Source: Malania oleifera
Lineage: Eukaryota; Streptophyta; Magnoliopsida; Santalales; Ximeniaceae
Assembly: GCF_029873635.1 (NCBI RefSeq)
Contig: NC_080419.1
Span: 75,442,597-75,506,596 of the forward strand
Reading direction: 5' to 3'
Length of the DNA stretch: 64,000 nucleotides
The first letter of the stretch is position 1, and every line of letters begins with the position of its first letter. A model generated the notes under the pieces. That model saw nothing but the letters and a program-made list of their open reading frames with translations. It made no database searches and was not told where the DNA came from. The translations under genes were made by a program, and so were the position numbers. Shown in pieces: positions 23,190-35,000 of the stretch.

Positions 23190-23410
23190 CTAGGCCTTTT
23201 CGATTAATGATTTGTACTCCACTGCTGGGTGGTTTTTGGCCTTATGAGTCGTGCTCGCCATTTTGGCCTTTGTTGCTTAATGAGTCGTGCTCATCTGTTG
23301 GGCTACTGCCTTCCGAGTCGTGCTCGGCAGTTTGGCCTTTGCGACTGATGAGTTGTGCTCGTCCTTTGGACCCTTGATGCTTAATGAGTCGTGCTCATTT
23401 ATTAGGGGTT
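23190..23410. repeat. Second tandem repeat, GAGTCGTGCTC-based
   Basis: About five copies of a 30-45 bp unit containing GAGTCGTGCTC, alternating with TTTGGCCTTTG-like spacers. Distinct in sequence from the neighbouring array. Confidence 0.8.
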
Positions 23411-24072
23411 TCATCTACTCCTTTTTTTGAGGCGTCGTTACCATCCTTTCTATCCTATGAAAGTTTGATAAATGCATGTTTAAATGTGCCGTACCTTGGG
23501 AAGTGACTTAGATGAAACGTTCTCATTTATGGGTTGTCGATCTGACGTTGCATCTGAGGCAATGTGGTCCTTCTGAGGCACCATCTGTCCTCGAGAAGCT
23601 GCGACTGTGCACATGTCAGAGATTTTCTATACGTTCATGGATTCTTTGTGTCCTTTATCTCCCTCGAGAAGCAATCCTTTTTCTACAGATGAGAATTTTT
23701 GAGATTCCTGCCTTGGGGATTCGTGTCATTCTCTCTTTATAAAGGCCAGAAGACTCCCTCATTCTCTACTCATCTTCAGTCCAAAGGACTCCCTTATTCT
23801 CTTCTTTTCTTTAATCCAAAGGGTCCCCTACTTGTCGTTAGGTACGCTCTCCCTTTTAATTGCATGTTTGTTTTGTTGTTCTTCATGTTCTTCATTGTTC
23901 TTGCGTTCACTTTGTCTGCTTGATCTTTTCTTGTATAATGAATTTGTTGTTTGTGTGCGGAATTTTTCTGTTTTGATCTCCTTTGACATCTTTCCCTCTT
24001 TGTTTTTGCTAGTTGCTTGCTCGTTTGATCCGTTTGTAAAGGTACTATTTCGTTCTCGCTTTGTTTTCCCAA

Positions 24073-25782
24073 TGGAGTCTTCTTCACAGCCTTTGAGAGT
24101 TCCTACTACAGTGAGGAACGCTTATTGCGACCTCACCCCCTCCGATCTGTAGAATGTTCGTTATTTTTTTGCTATACCACAGAGTATTACTGTTAGGTTA
24201 ACCTCTGTCTCCGAGTCAGCCCTTGATTCGGGCTCCAAGGAGCTCTACCTATATACAAATTACTTAGATTTGGGTCTTAGACTCCCTTTTCCTCCCTTTG
24301 TCTCTAATGTATTGCGTTTTTACTAAATAGCACCCTCCCAACTTGTTCCAAACTCGTACCTCTCGCTCACCTATTTCGCCATCCTTCTGCTCCTCCTAGG
24401 CCACCAACCTACTGTTCCTCTGTTTAGGAGTTGTTTCTAGATGTGAACGTATTCTGTAGAGAAGGAGTTGTACTATTTCAACTCTCTACCAAGTTATAAA
24501 CTTTTTTCGCCGGGCTGTTCTTCCATACATAACTGGAAGTCCTAGTACTTCTTTGCCTCGAGGGAGTTGAACTACACGGGCTCTCTGATCTGGTTTGCTC
24601 CTCTGGATGGTAACATTGTCTATCCCTTATCCACCTTCTTATGCAGTGCTACAAGTAGGTTATCCGCTGACTCACCTTTCTTCCTTTCATTCCTTTTCCT
24701 TTTGTAGTTCGGATGCGTCACTTTCTTCCAAGGCTTTCCCCCAAAGAGCAGGCCATCTGAAAGAGCTATAAGCCCTTGGCGAGCAGGGGATTGTCCCTCA
24801 CGAGAAGCTGCTCCAAGAGTGTGTCCTCGTGCAGTAGGGGATTAGCCTCGTTTCCTTAAGTCTTACCTCGCCTTTGATTTCTATATATATGTTCGGATAT
24901 TATCTCTATTGTTGGTGTTTTTACTTCTTCTCTCCCTGTCTTTGCAGATATGGACTTCAACAGATATGAATCTCTCATGGGGGAAGCCAGGAAGCAAATG
25001 GTGAGTAGAAGTAGGAAGAAGGGAAGGGAGATCGAGGGGGAATCCTCCAAAAGGGATGTACCTGCTGTAGGTGATTCTGGTGCCCTTGCCGATGAGATCA
25101 ATGCTGCTCCTCCTCCGATCCCCCAGACTCATAATGAAGCAATTTTTCACGAGCCGTCCCATTCTGCCTATGCTCTACGTCGGGCGGTACACATTGAAGA
25201 TTTTGTGTAGGCTTAGTGCACTCTTTCTAATGCTCTTTCAGTGAAGATCCGCCACACCTCATACCAGGTATACTCTTCAGCTGGTTTATTTTTCTCCTTA
25301 TACATTGTTTTGTTATTTGTTCTATCTTTTGTACTCCACCTCAGCTAGCGACGATGGATTTAGCCAAAGAGGAGAAGGTTGCCGAGATGTACCAGTAGAC
25401 CTTGGATGCTAGGGAGAAGTACATTGTTGCTCAGAACGAACTTCGTGAGGCCGAGATCCGTGAGCGGGCTCCGCAAGTTGAGGTTGAGCACCTTCATAGG
25501 GAGGAGTTACTTGCCAGAGAAGCTGCCGCTGTTGCTACTGCCTCCCGAACCGTAGTAAAGGAGTACAAGGACTCCACCCAGTTCGTCATGGATATCTGCA
25601 AGGCTTACCAGGTGGGTTTCAGGAGGTGCCGGGATCAGGTCAAAACCAAACACCCTGACCTTCCGCTGGACGGTGTGAGCTCACACGGGTATGGCAACGA
25701 GAGTCATGAATCCGTGGAAGATCTGGACGAGGATGAGAAAGGGGAGGAGGAGGAAGCTAGAGAGGGGAGTAAAGCAAACTAG
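24073..25782 (+). pseudogene. Spliced antisense ORF of the Tat element (putative gypsy-type transposon protein)
   Basis: Runs against pol. The ATG at 24073 opens a frame whose block near 24300-24430 (LRFY, then IAPSQLVPNSYLSLTYFAIL) resembles the plant 'putative gypsy type transposon' domain family. Apparent exons follow with acceptors at about 24948 (TTTGCAG) and 25353 (CACCTCAG), and a donor at about 25269 (CAG|GTATAC). The last exon encodes a charged, coiled-coil-like region (AREKYIVAQNELREAEIRER) and an acidic tail (DLDEDEKGEEEEAR), ending TAG 25780-25782. TAG stops within it (24148 and others) are mostly explainable as former CAG. Function is unknown; such antisense ORFs recur in Tat elements. 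Confidence 0.65.
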
Positions 25783-25929
25783 TTTGCAGGAACTTTACTT
25801 GTAATATATATTCTCAAACTTTATTGACGTAATACAATTATTATAATTGGTACTTTATTATTGCATTGTAAGAAGCACTTTCAAGAATAGTATTTTTTTA
25901 ACATATCCGAGTTCCATGTGTTATTAATC

Positions 25930-27225
25930 TTTTTCCCCCCTACATCCTCCAATTTGTATGTCCCTAGCTTTATCTCGGTTGTGACTCTATATGGACCCTC
26001 CCAGTTAGGCTTCAACTTGTGCAACCCCGACTCTATTGGGTTGTTCCGCGTCTTCCTTAGAACTAAGTCTCCAGGCTGAAAATTTCGTGCGATTGTTGTA
26101 GTACTTTGCTACCCTCTGATGGTATGTTGCAACTTTTAGACTCACCTGATCATGTCTCTCTTCCAGTAGGTCTATTTTTTATCTGAGCTCTTCGTTGTTG
26201 GTTTTCTTGTTAAAGTATTGCCTTCGCCAGGAGGGTATCCCTACCTCTGCTAGAACGACCGCTTCTGCGCCAAAGACAAGCATAAACGGGGTTTCCCCTA
26301 TTGCCGCTCTCTTGGTGGTGTGGTATGCCCATATGAGGGACGGGAGTTCCTCTGCCCATCTACCTTGCATAAATTCGAGTTGCGTCCTCAATCCGTGCAG
26401 TATTGTCTGGTTCATGTTCTCTACCTGTCCATTGCTCTGGGGGTGCGCCACTGATGCGAAGATGAGCTTAATAGATAGGTCCAAACATAACTTTTTGAAG
26501 TGCTCGTTGTCGAAATGCCTCTAGTGGTCTGTAACTATTGCCCAAGGGATTCCAAAATGGCAAACCACTGATGTCCACATGAAGCGTGTAATGTTCCGCT
26601 CTGTTATGGTGGCTAGGGATTCGACCTTTACCCACTTAGTGAAATAATCGATTGTTACCAACAAAAACTTTCTTTGACCAGTCGCCTGTGGTAAAGGTAT
26701 CAAGATATCTATTCCCCACTGGGCGAAGGGGCAGGGACTGGTTAGAGGGGAGAGTAGATTAGAGGGTACATGTGGTACTGCTACGCATCTTTGATACCTG
26801 TCGCATCTTTTGACGAGTTTGATCTCGTCTTTCTTCATCATGGGCCAGTAAAATCCCTGCCGCATGGCCTTGTGTGCTAGGGCCCTATTAGCAAGGTGGT
26901 TTCCACACACTCCTTCGTGGATTTCCCTTAGTTCGTATTTCCCTTCCTCCTTGTTTGGACAACAAAGGTAGGGCAGTGTTAGGGATCGTCTGTATAGCTT
27001 CCGCCCTATCAGCGTATATCTTGCTGCTTTCCTTCTCACTTTCAGAGATTCCTTGTTGTCCTCTGGTAGGGATCTGTCTTGAAGGTATAGGAATAGAGGC
27101 GCCCTCCAATCGTCCTTGCTGATTTTGGATTCCAGTGAGTTAATTCTGTCCTCCTCATATGAGGGTTTCCCTATCCGCTCTAGATAAATAGTGCCCATCC
27201 ATTCCGAACCGATTGCTGAGGCCAA
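25930..27225 (-). pseudogene. Integrase of the Tat element
   Basis: Read from 27225 down. The zinc-binding region (CGNHLANRALAHKAMRQGFYWP) is at about 26920-26840. The core has WGIDILIPLPQATGQRKFLLV (about 26720), IVTDH (second Asp, about 26530) and SNGQVENMNQTI with the catalytic Glu (about 26440). The C-terminal GPYRV...YKLED-like segment runs to about 25930. Stops occur at 26521 and further downstream. Several regions stay open over more than 200 codons, so decay is moderate. Confidence 0.88.
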
Positions 27226-27300
27226 TTTCGCGAGTGCATCAACCTTTTTGTTTTCTGCCCTTGGTACGTGTTCTATATCGAACTAAACGAACCCTTTCGC

Positions 27301-27777
27301 TTATTCTTGGGCCTTAGCGAGATACTTCTTCATTCTTTGATCCCTAGCCTCAAATTCTCTTTTCAGTTGCTCAACCACCAGTTGGGAATCACTCAATACC
27401 TTGATCTGTGCCACCCCTAATGCTTCTGCCAAGCATAGACCTGCTAACAAAGCTTCATACTCCGCATCGTTGTTGGTTGCCGTGAACTTTAGTTTTAGTG
27501 CGAAAAGAGTTTCACTGCCATCTGGAGCTGAAAGGATGGATCCAGCTCCGCCTCCAGCAGCGTTAGACGACCCATCAACATGTAGTGTCCATACGTCTGA
27601 CTTAGTGGATGACTTGGGGAGCCTTTCTGCTGTAAAATTAGCGAGCACCTGGGCCTTGATAGCGGGCCTTGATTGATATTGTATGTCGAACTCACTTAAT
27701 TCGATTGACCACTTCGTCATCCTTCCCGAACGTCTCAGCCACTGCAGAATTTGTCTCATTGGCAAGTTTGTTAACAC
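27301..27777 (-). pseudogene. Second (archaeal-type) RNase H domain of the Tat element
   Basis: LHVDGSSNAAGGGAGSILSA, then FTATNNDAEYEALLAGLCLA and VLSDSQLVVEQLKREFEARD, is an RNase HI fold with its Asp/Glu/Asp residues visible. It is separate from the gypsy RNase H just upstream, whose end (the SIELSEFDIQYQ connection) is at the N-terminus of this segment. A second RNase H is diagnostic of the Tat lineage. Confidence 0.88.
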
Positions 27778-27779
27778 AA

Positions 27780-28836
27780 TTACCTTGTGGGCCTAAAAAT
27801 AGGGCCTTAATTTTCATACTGCACAAATGATGGAGAAGGCGGCTTTTTTCGTCGTGCAATAGTTCTTTTCGGCTCCACTCAGCACCTTGCTAGTGTAATA
27901 TATGGGTTGATGCTTTCTGCCTTCTTCCCGGACCGAGCTTATGACACTTTCTATAGATGCTGTATATAGGTAGAGGTCTTCCCCATTCTTTGCCTTCATC
28001 AAAAAGGGAGGGGAACCGAGGTATTGCTTGAGCTGTTCGAAGGCTTTGGCCTACTCCTCCCCCCATTTGAATCCTCCTTTCTTCCATAGTGCTTTGAAGA
28101 AAGGTAAGCCTTTGTCCCCTGAGCAGGAGACAAACCTGCTGAGGGAGGCTATCCTTCCTGTCAAAACTTGGATCTCCTTTTTTGTCCGTGGAGCCTCCAT
28201 TTCCAGCAGCACTCTTATTTTGTCCGGATTTGCTTGTATGCCTCTATGGGTCGCCATAAAGCCCAAGAACTTTCATGCAGAAACAATGAACACACACTTT
28301 GATAGGTTTAGTTTTATGTGGTACCGGCGAAGGAGTTCGAACATTTCTCTCAAATCTTTACAATGTTGCCCTGCTTCCAAGCTTTTTACCAGCATATCGT
28401 CCATGTCTGCTTCCATTGTTTTTACAAGCTGATCTTTAAAGATCCTGTTCACCAACCTCTAATATGTGGCACCTGCATTTTTTAGCCTGAAGGGAATTAC
28501 TCGGTAACAATACAGGCCCCTTTCGGTGATGAAAGATATTTTTTCTTCGTTTGCTCGACTCATAGGGATTTGGTTGTATCCCGAGTAGGCATCCATGAAG
28601 CTGAGGAGCTTGTGCCCCGAGGTCGAGTCCACTAGCTGGTCGATTCGGGGAAGAGGGAAGCTGTTCTTTAGGCACCCCTTATTCAGGTCAGTGAAGCCTA
28701 TGCAAGTGCGCCATTTTCTGTTCGGCTTCCTTACTAGAACCACGTTGCTCAGCCACTCTGGGTAGTTTACCTCCTTGATGAAGTTGGCTTGTACTAGCTT
28801 CGTCACTTCCTCATTGATTATTTTGATCTGCTCCAT
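27780..28836 (-). pseudogene. Reverse transcriptase and first RNase H of the Tat element
   Basis: RT starts near 28836: EVNYPEWLSNVVLVRKPNRK, then FTDLNKG, FMDAYSGYNQI and the catalytic region DMDDMLVKS at about 28400, in place of the usual YVDDMLVKS. Thumb and gypsy RNase H segments follow (VLSGAEKNYCTTKKAAFSII near 27850). The domain is cut into about four open segments by in-frame stops. Upstream, a poly-T run of about 22 bp (28843-28864) shifts the frame relative to the protease. Confidence 0.88.
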
Positions 28837-29044
28837 CGCGAAGCTCTTTTTTTTTTTTTTTTTTCTATTTCACAGGTCGGTGGTTCGGGTCGACTTGCAG
28901 CCTATGCTCTATGACTGCAGGGTCGATGCCGGGCATGTCTGTAGCCGACTAGGCGAACAAATCAGCAAATTAGTCCAAAAGTTCGTTCAGCTCCGCTTTC
29001 AAGGTGTCAGGCAGGTGATTTCTGATCTGTATACTTCTCTCCTG

Positions 29045-29540
29045 CTACTCTTTTAGGGGTATGTGCATGATGTCTTCATCCACTGTATTAATCTGGGGAT
29101 ACTCTCCCCTTACTTCTAGATCTTCCACCATTAGAGTTTCTCTAGCCTCCATCTTTCCTTTCAGGGCCATTACATAGCAGCTCTGAGCGGCGGCTTGATC
29201 TCCCTTGGCAAACCCTATCCCGTGCGGTGTAGGGAATTTGATTTTGAGGTGGTATGTTGACGTCACAGCCCGAACTGCGTTAAGGAAAGGGCGGCCCAAA
29301 ATGATATTGTACACCAAAGGTCGGTTGACCACAAGGAACTCTGTCAGCATCGTAACTTGCTACGGGGTCGTCCCTATTGTCACCGGTAGCGTGATTGTAC
29401 CCAAAGGGTGAACAATGTCTCCACCAAATCCGACCAGGGGGGTCGAGACCAGCTTGAGTCATTCCTTGACGATCTTCATTCCGACTAGAACATGATGTTA
29501 GTTGAGCTCCCATTATCTATCAATACGTGTTTGACCAAGT
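29045..29540 (-). pseudogene. Aspartic protease region of the Tat element
   Basis: LVKHVLIDNGSSTNIMF near 29535-29490 is the Tat-type retropepsin active site (DNGSS). About 170 residues follow, including YNIILGRPFLNAVRAVTSTY (about 29310-29250). One stop and one frame change interrupt it. Confidence 0.78.
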
Positions 29541-29583
29541 AATTCGCCACAAGTAGGGAGAGCACTAGTGCGTCATCATGTGG

Positions 29584-30210
29584 CTACTGCACCCCTTGTT
29601 CATCTCCGCTGTCAAAGGTTATGACGTCGTCTTTTTTGTTTCGTTTGCTACTGGTTTCCCCCTTCTCCATTGAGAGCACCTGTTTAGCATATCTTTTGCG
29701 GGCGCTCCCACTATCTCCTCTGCTAGCGGATCCTCCAAAGATCACCGCAATCTCCCCTATGACCTGCTCTTCTTTTTCTTTTGCGCAATGCCTCCTTTGC
29801 TCGAGAGGTTCCCTTTGTGGATCTTCTTTCTTTATAAACTTTGACAGGTATCCCCTTCTTCTTAAGACTTCGATTTCTTTCTTCAACTGAATGCATTCTT
29901 CTGTGTCGTGGCCATGTTCCTTATGGAATGCGCAGAACTTGGACATGTTCCGCTTGTGAAGAGGTGTTCGCATGGGTTCAAGCCACGAGATGTAGTCCTT
30001 CTTTCTGATCTGCATTAGTAATTCCGAGCGCGGTACATTCAGGGGTGTGTAGGTGGAGAACTTGTTGTGTTGTCCTCTTATCTTTGGGCCCGCGTGTAGC
30101 GCACTAGTCTCGTGTCTTTTCGCGGATCTATAGGATTTTCTCATTTCCCTGCTACTGTTTTTCCTTTTCCGTTCTATGCGAATTCCTTTCGTATCCATCA
30201 TCTCCTCCAA
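29584..30210 (-). pseudogene. C-terminal gag (nucleocapsid) region of the Tat element
   Basis: An open 208-codon segment carries the Tat-type zinc-finger-like motif CAFHKEHGHDTEEC (about 29940-29895), then QLKKEIEVLRRRGYL and a VIFGGSASRGDS segment linking to protease. It is highly basic in its first half, as expected for RNA binding. Confidence 0.82.
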
Positions 30211-30228
30211 GTTGATGTATTTTTGTGC

Positions 30229-31150
30229 TCAGATCATCAGCTCCCCCATATCCACCAGCGGTTTTTTCCCTAGGGAGTATAAGAAGCTTCCGAGCTGCAG
30301 AGCCATTGTCAAGGCTGCCAAAGCCACCCCCATGTCTAAGTTGCAGATTTCTAAGGTTGCTGTGTTGAAGCGATGCATGAAGTTCTTTAGAGTCTCCTGC
30401 TCTCCTTGCGCCATACTCATGAGATGGTTCGTTGTTTTAGCAATTCTCCGGCTACTAAGGAAGTGGCCGGTGAACAGTTGTTCCATCTCTGAGAAGGAAC
30501 CGATGGATCCGAGTCGCAGAGTTTGGTACCAATCTCTGGCAGTATCCTTAAGGGTAGTTGCGAAAGCTCGACACATGATGGCGTCTCGAGCCTTATGCAA
30601 CTGCATCAACATCTTAAAATTATCCAAATGATCAATTGGGCCAGACAAACCTTCGTACCTTTCAAAGGTGGGCATCTTAAATCTACTTGGCAGTGGAGCC
30701 TCCATGATCTCTTTATTGAATAGCGGCTCTAAGGACTTTAGGGACGTTTCCCCGTAGTAGGGTTTGGTTTGGCCCACTTTCATCATTTTTTTGATATGAT
30801 CTATCTTCTTGATTCTTTCTTCAAGCTCCGTGAATCTTTGTTGGTTGACATCCACGCTGTTTGTGTCTTCTACCTTCTTGTTGAGGTAGGTTTTCTTCCT
30901 CGTTCTCCACTGATTTGTTAGCTTTCTTGTCCGCACTGGAGTTCTCATGCTGATGGTGGAGGACATGTCCTTTTTGACTCTTTTGCTGTAAGAGTTGGTT
31001 GAGCATATCCTTCATTTCTTTTGGCAAAGCGAGGAACTCCTCCCTACTAACACCCGATGATTCTGCGGGCATGGAGTGGATGGATTGGGACGATTCTTTC
31101 GCAGCAGGGATGGAGATAGAATTTTGTGAGGTCAGCATTGCTTGAATGTC
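30229..31150 (-). pseudogene. gag (capsid) region of the Tat element
   Basis: ATG at about 31145-31143 (MLTSQNSISIP). A frame change near 30830-30970 separates the N-terminal part from the capsid domain (FKMPTFERYEGLSGPIDHLD, then CRAFATTLKDTARDWYQTL). This is the Retrotrans_gag family, which forms the particle. Confidence 0.82.
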
Positions 31151-31194
31151 GAAAGTCGAGAGCAAGATATGATCGCCTCTTAAAAGCACGTTCC

Positions 31195-31210
31195 CACAGA
31201 CGGCGCCAAC
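31195..31210 (-). other. Primer binding site of the Tat element
   Basis: The minus strand reads GTTGGCGCCGTCTGTG directly after the 5' LTR. TTGGCGCCGTCTGTGG-type PBSs are common in plant gypsy elements of this group. Confidence 0.7.
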
Positions 31211-31646
31211 TGTTGCAGGGTAAAATTTGCAGGGATGCTCCTTCGACTTTCGCTGACCTGAAAGGGGAAGAAAAAAAAGGCTTGGAGGACCTGGGGTGTA
31301 TTCCGGGGGATCACTCCGATACCTAAGTAAGAGGAATGCTTTTAGAGAGGTTAAATGTAATAGTAGAATAGTATTGATTGACTTACCTTGACCTCTTCTC
31401 CAAATCCCTTCTTATAGAGGTTCGGGTTGACCGTAAGTTGGTTCGTCTTTATTGCGGAGGGGCGTGAATCACTCCCCAGTCATAAAGTGCTTGCGCCTAT
31501 CACTCGATTATATAAGCCGCTGGCGTGAATTTCTCCTCTTTTTTATTGGATTGGAACTAATCACTCATTAGAATATCTGACTCGAAGAAGGCGCAAGATA
31601 AAGGTATTGACCTGTTTTTATTGGTTAGATTATTTTGGACGTATCA
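31211..31646 (-). repeat. 5' LTR of the Tat element (436 bp)
   Basis: Partner of 21795-22228, with the same TGTTGCAGGG and CGTATCA ends. Its outer edge is followed by the TSD TAACC. It is only 225 bp from the TACO1 ATG. Confidence 0.9.
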
Positions 31647-31871
31647 TAACCCAAATCACAATTCACCTCACTCGTTAAATATTTGGTTTGCATCAGGCTT
31701 GACCAGAAAATAAATGGGTTTACATAAGCCCAAATCGAGCTAAATGGGTGAATCACGGGTCGTCCAAGACGCTTATGACAGGGGCAGTATGTGAGTTACC
31801 TTCCGTGGTCCCGACACTTGCAGTTGAAAGCAGTCTTGAAATCACGGGGTGGGGAGAAGACGGACCCAACT
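31647..31871 (+). promoter_or_regulatory. Short 5' flank/5' UTR of the TACO1 gene
   Basis: 225 bp between the Tat LTR and the start codon. No clear TATA box. The original promoter is either this short, or has been displaced about 9.9 kb by the insertion. Inferred only. Confidence 0.4.
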
Positions 31872-31984
31872 ATGGGTTATTATTCTTCTTCTTCCTCGAT
31901 GAGAGCCTTTGGGGCATTTATCTACAGATTATCAAATGGGGTTTGCCCTAGATGCGCCAGCACCTTCCTCATTCAAAGTGTTAC

Positions 31985-32029
<45 letters not shown>

Positions 32030-35000
32030 GTTTTTGAAGTGATTGGAAAGCTTATTATTGTTGTTGTTCTTATTATTCAGGAAATGGTTTGGTCGGTAGT
32101 AACCTGTCATCATCACCGCCATTTTCATCCGATTGTTCATATCAAACCCAGCCGATGAGTGCTGTTGTGAGAAATATATGGACTTTCTCTCCTGTCTGTA
32201 TGGGTAGGCGTTCCTCTAAGATTGCCGGTAGAAAGGTTTACCTTTTCTCCTTCTCGTACTCTCTCTCCCGCATTCAAACGCAGAAATCCTTACTTTTCGG
32301 TAAATATGAGCATGCGGTTCTTGGATTTATATATTCATACACAGACACATATTATTGTTTGTTCGTGTATATTTTTGGTTTATTTGTGGGATGTTTTGAT
32401 AGTAGATGGGATTCTTCGACTTAAAAGCACGCCGACACTTTCATTGCTGGTGTGTGTTTGTATTTCTTTTGAACTCCATCTATTTGGTGAAAAACCTGAA
32501 GAAATGGGGAGTTTCATTGAAGCTGGAATTTGTTATCTTTCTGTATCTATTTTTTATATGTAGTAGTTTTTTTTTTTATTATAAATTATTTATGGATTTA
32601 CCTGTTTAATGCAATTTTTTTTGGGGGTAAGCCAAAAGCTGGGATTACAACTGTCTTTACGTAAGTGAAAGCCAAATGCGGGAACCATACAGAAATGGAA
32701 GCGAGCAAGGTCACCATCCTACCTTGTAACAAGAAAAATTTATAAACTTAAAATTCTTACAAGCATCCAGAACTGATTCAAAATCACTAAGAACATCAAT
32801 TTCTTCCCATCCTAGAGATCTAACAAAAGCTATGTTTCTTGAATTGCTTAGATTGTTTTCCTGAGTTCCTCAAACCTTTCAATTCACATTCATCTTCTCG
32901 TGGGCTGATCATCATGCAGTGTCAGACCATATTGAACACATTTGGGACAAGATTTGTTTCCATTGTCCTTGATTCTCCGCATGTCTCCCCATGGATCAAG
33001 TTTTGCATTGTCCATATCAGCCTCTGTGCTTGTGAAGAAGATCAAAGAAAGTATTCAAATGAAAAATATATGTCTTTGATGATGAAGTTATCATCCTATT
33101 TGGTGTTTCCCAAAGGTTTTTTTTTTTGTTTCTTCTTCTCCACAAGCACTGAAATGAAATTGCAATATCTGCCATGATTTTGAAATTGCTTAGTAACTAG
33201 TAGATTTGCTCTCAATGGTTTAACCTTCCTACCTAATGACATAATTTTGAAATTCTCCAACCGGATTGAATTCTTTGCCAAGCCCTGGGATGAGAGAAGA
33301 AGGGACTTCAACCATGCTACTAGACCTAATAAAAGCGTTTCCTCTTCCTTGGCCTTGGGTATATACTAAGACTCTCTTTCATAGACTATTTATCTAAGAC
33401 TGCTTCTACTTTGTGATGTATTCGAAAATCTTCTTCAAGCCAAGTTCTATTTTCATCCCAAATCTGTTTTGAATTGCCGAAACTTACTAGATTCTTTGTA
33501 TTTTTGACCACCTAAGCTGTACAAATTTAGTCATTTCCTCCTACCATTATGTGAGTGGACAGTGATCATAATCTGTACATCGGCTACTGCCCATTTTAAG
33601 AAGATAAGGTCTTCCAGGCCAAAGATTTTTAACACCTTTCCAAATAAAGATTCTTATTTTGGGTGGGGTCTCAAGTTTCCAAATGCATTTGAATATGAAA
33701 AAATTTGATGGGTCTTCTACAAAGTCCTGTTAATGTGAGTTTCTCAGGTTTTCTGAAATGAGTTGAAAATCTGATTTTGTAGAGAATTCTCCATTCTTTA
33801 TGGAAAGCCACGTTAACACAGCTGGCAAGTCTTATGCTGTGATTTTGATCTTGCCTTTCATTTGTCATTTGTTGCTCAATGGTGGACAGATTCAAAGAAA
33901 GTGTGTCCCGACCAATCAATTGGCGAGCTTCCATAGGAAGAGATCCCACATTGATGAAATGTCCAAAAGAACCAATCAGGAGATCAGAGATCCAAGGATC
34001 TGTCAAGACATCCACATTTTGCCCACTCCTGAAGAAGCATGGTAGCACACTTTCTTGAGGAAGGTTAAACAATAAAAGAGATTCCTTGAGCCCTAGGATG
34101 CCCATCTAAGGTAGGAGGAATTCCAAAGGGCTGAGTATGGGCAGTAAATGGATTTGCAGAGTGCGGACCATAAATATGTAGGATTGGTAATCAATCTTTA
34201 AACTTGCTTGGACAAGAGAGCTGTGTTGAAAGATTGAATATCCATCCATAGTTAAGATGCAAAAAATTGCTCCAATGAGAGAAGTGAGGTTATGCAAGCT
34301 CCTCTTTTCTACCCCACCAAAAGATGTGTTGAGATAGTGGGTAAAACGGAGGACCCAATCACAATGATATGTCTCACCCTCTATTCATAATATATGTCAA
34401 GTACATGCCAATGACCGTAATACCCTTACTAACACTATTTAACATAACACGAGCACATACCAATAATGATAAATGACCAAAATAACCATTTACACCCCCT
34501 TCAAGCTAGATAATATATATCAAATGCTCCTAACTTGTTACAAGTGAATTTAACATGAGCAGCCCCCAAAGCTTTAGTGAACAACTCAGCAAGCTACAAC
34601 CAAACTTCATATAAGTGGTTGAGCTTCTATACAAGTTTCTCGTGGACAAAGTGGCAATCAACTTCAATGTGTTTTGTCCACTCATAGAAGATTGGGTTGG
34701 AGGCAATATGAATAGCATCTTGATTATCACACATCAATTTCATAAATTGAGAATCCAGTTCTTCCAACATGTTCTTTAACCAAACAAGTTCACGTGTAGT
34801 GTGAGCCATAACCCTATAGACTCCACACTTGAATTGGCCACCGCAATTTGTTTCTTACTCTTCTAGGAAACCAAATTATCATCAACTAAGATACAATACC
34901 TGGTTATGGATCATTTTTCAAAAGGTGACCTAGCCTAGACACATCCCTAAATGTAAGTATGCTGTATGCCCTTGTTCTTGATGAGACCTCTCTCAGGTGC

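Larger units (their letters stand above)
21795..31646 (-). mobile_element. Complete Ty3/Gypsy element of the Tat lineage
   Basis: Two LTRs of about 435 bp are flanked by perfect 5-bp duplications, TAACC at 21790-21794 and at 31647-31651. On the minus strand the order is LTR, PBS, gag, protease, RT, RNase H, second (archaeal-type) RNase H, integrase, a long 3.7-kb region with an antisense spliced ORF and tandem repeats, PPT, LTR. The double RNase H and the long 3' region with antisense ORF are marks of the Tat group (Tat, Ogre, Retand, Grande). Stops and a poly-T insertion disable it. It ends 225 bp from the TACO1 start codon and would be transcribed away from it. Confidence 0.92.

Noticed and set aside
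22280-23377. Several Cys/Arg-rich ORFs
   Set aside because: They are produced by the tandem repeats of the Tat 3' region, with no conserved domain.
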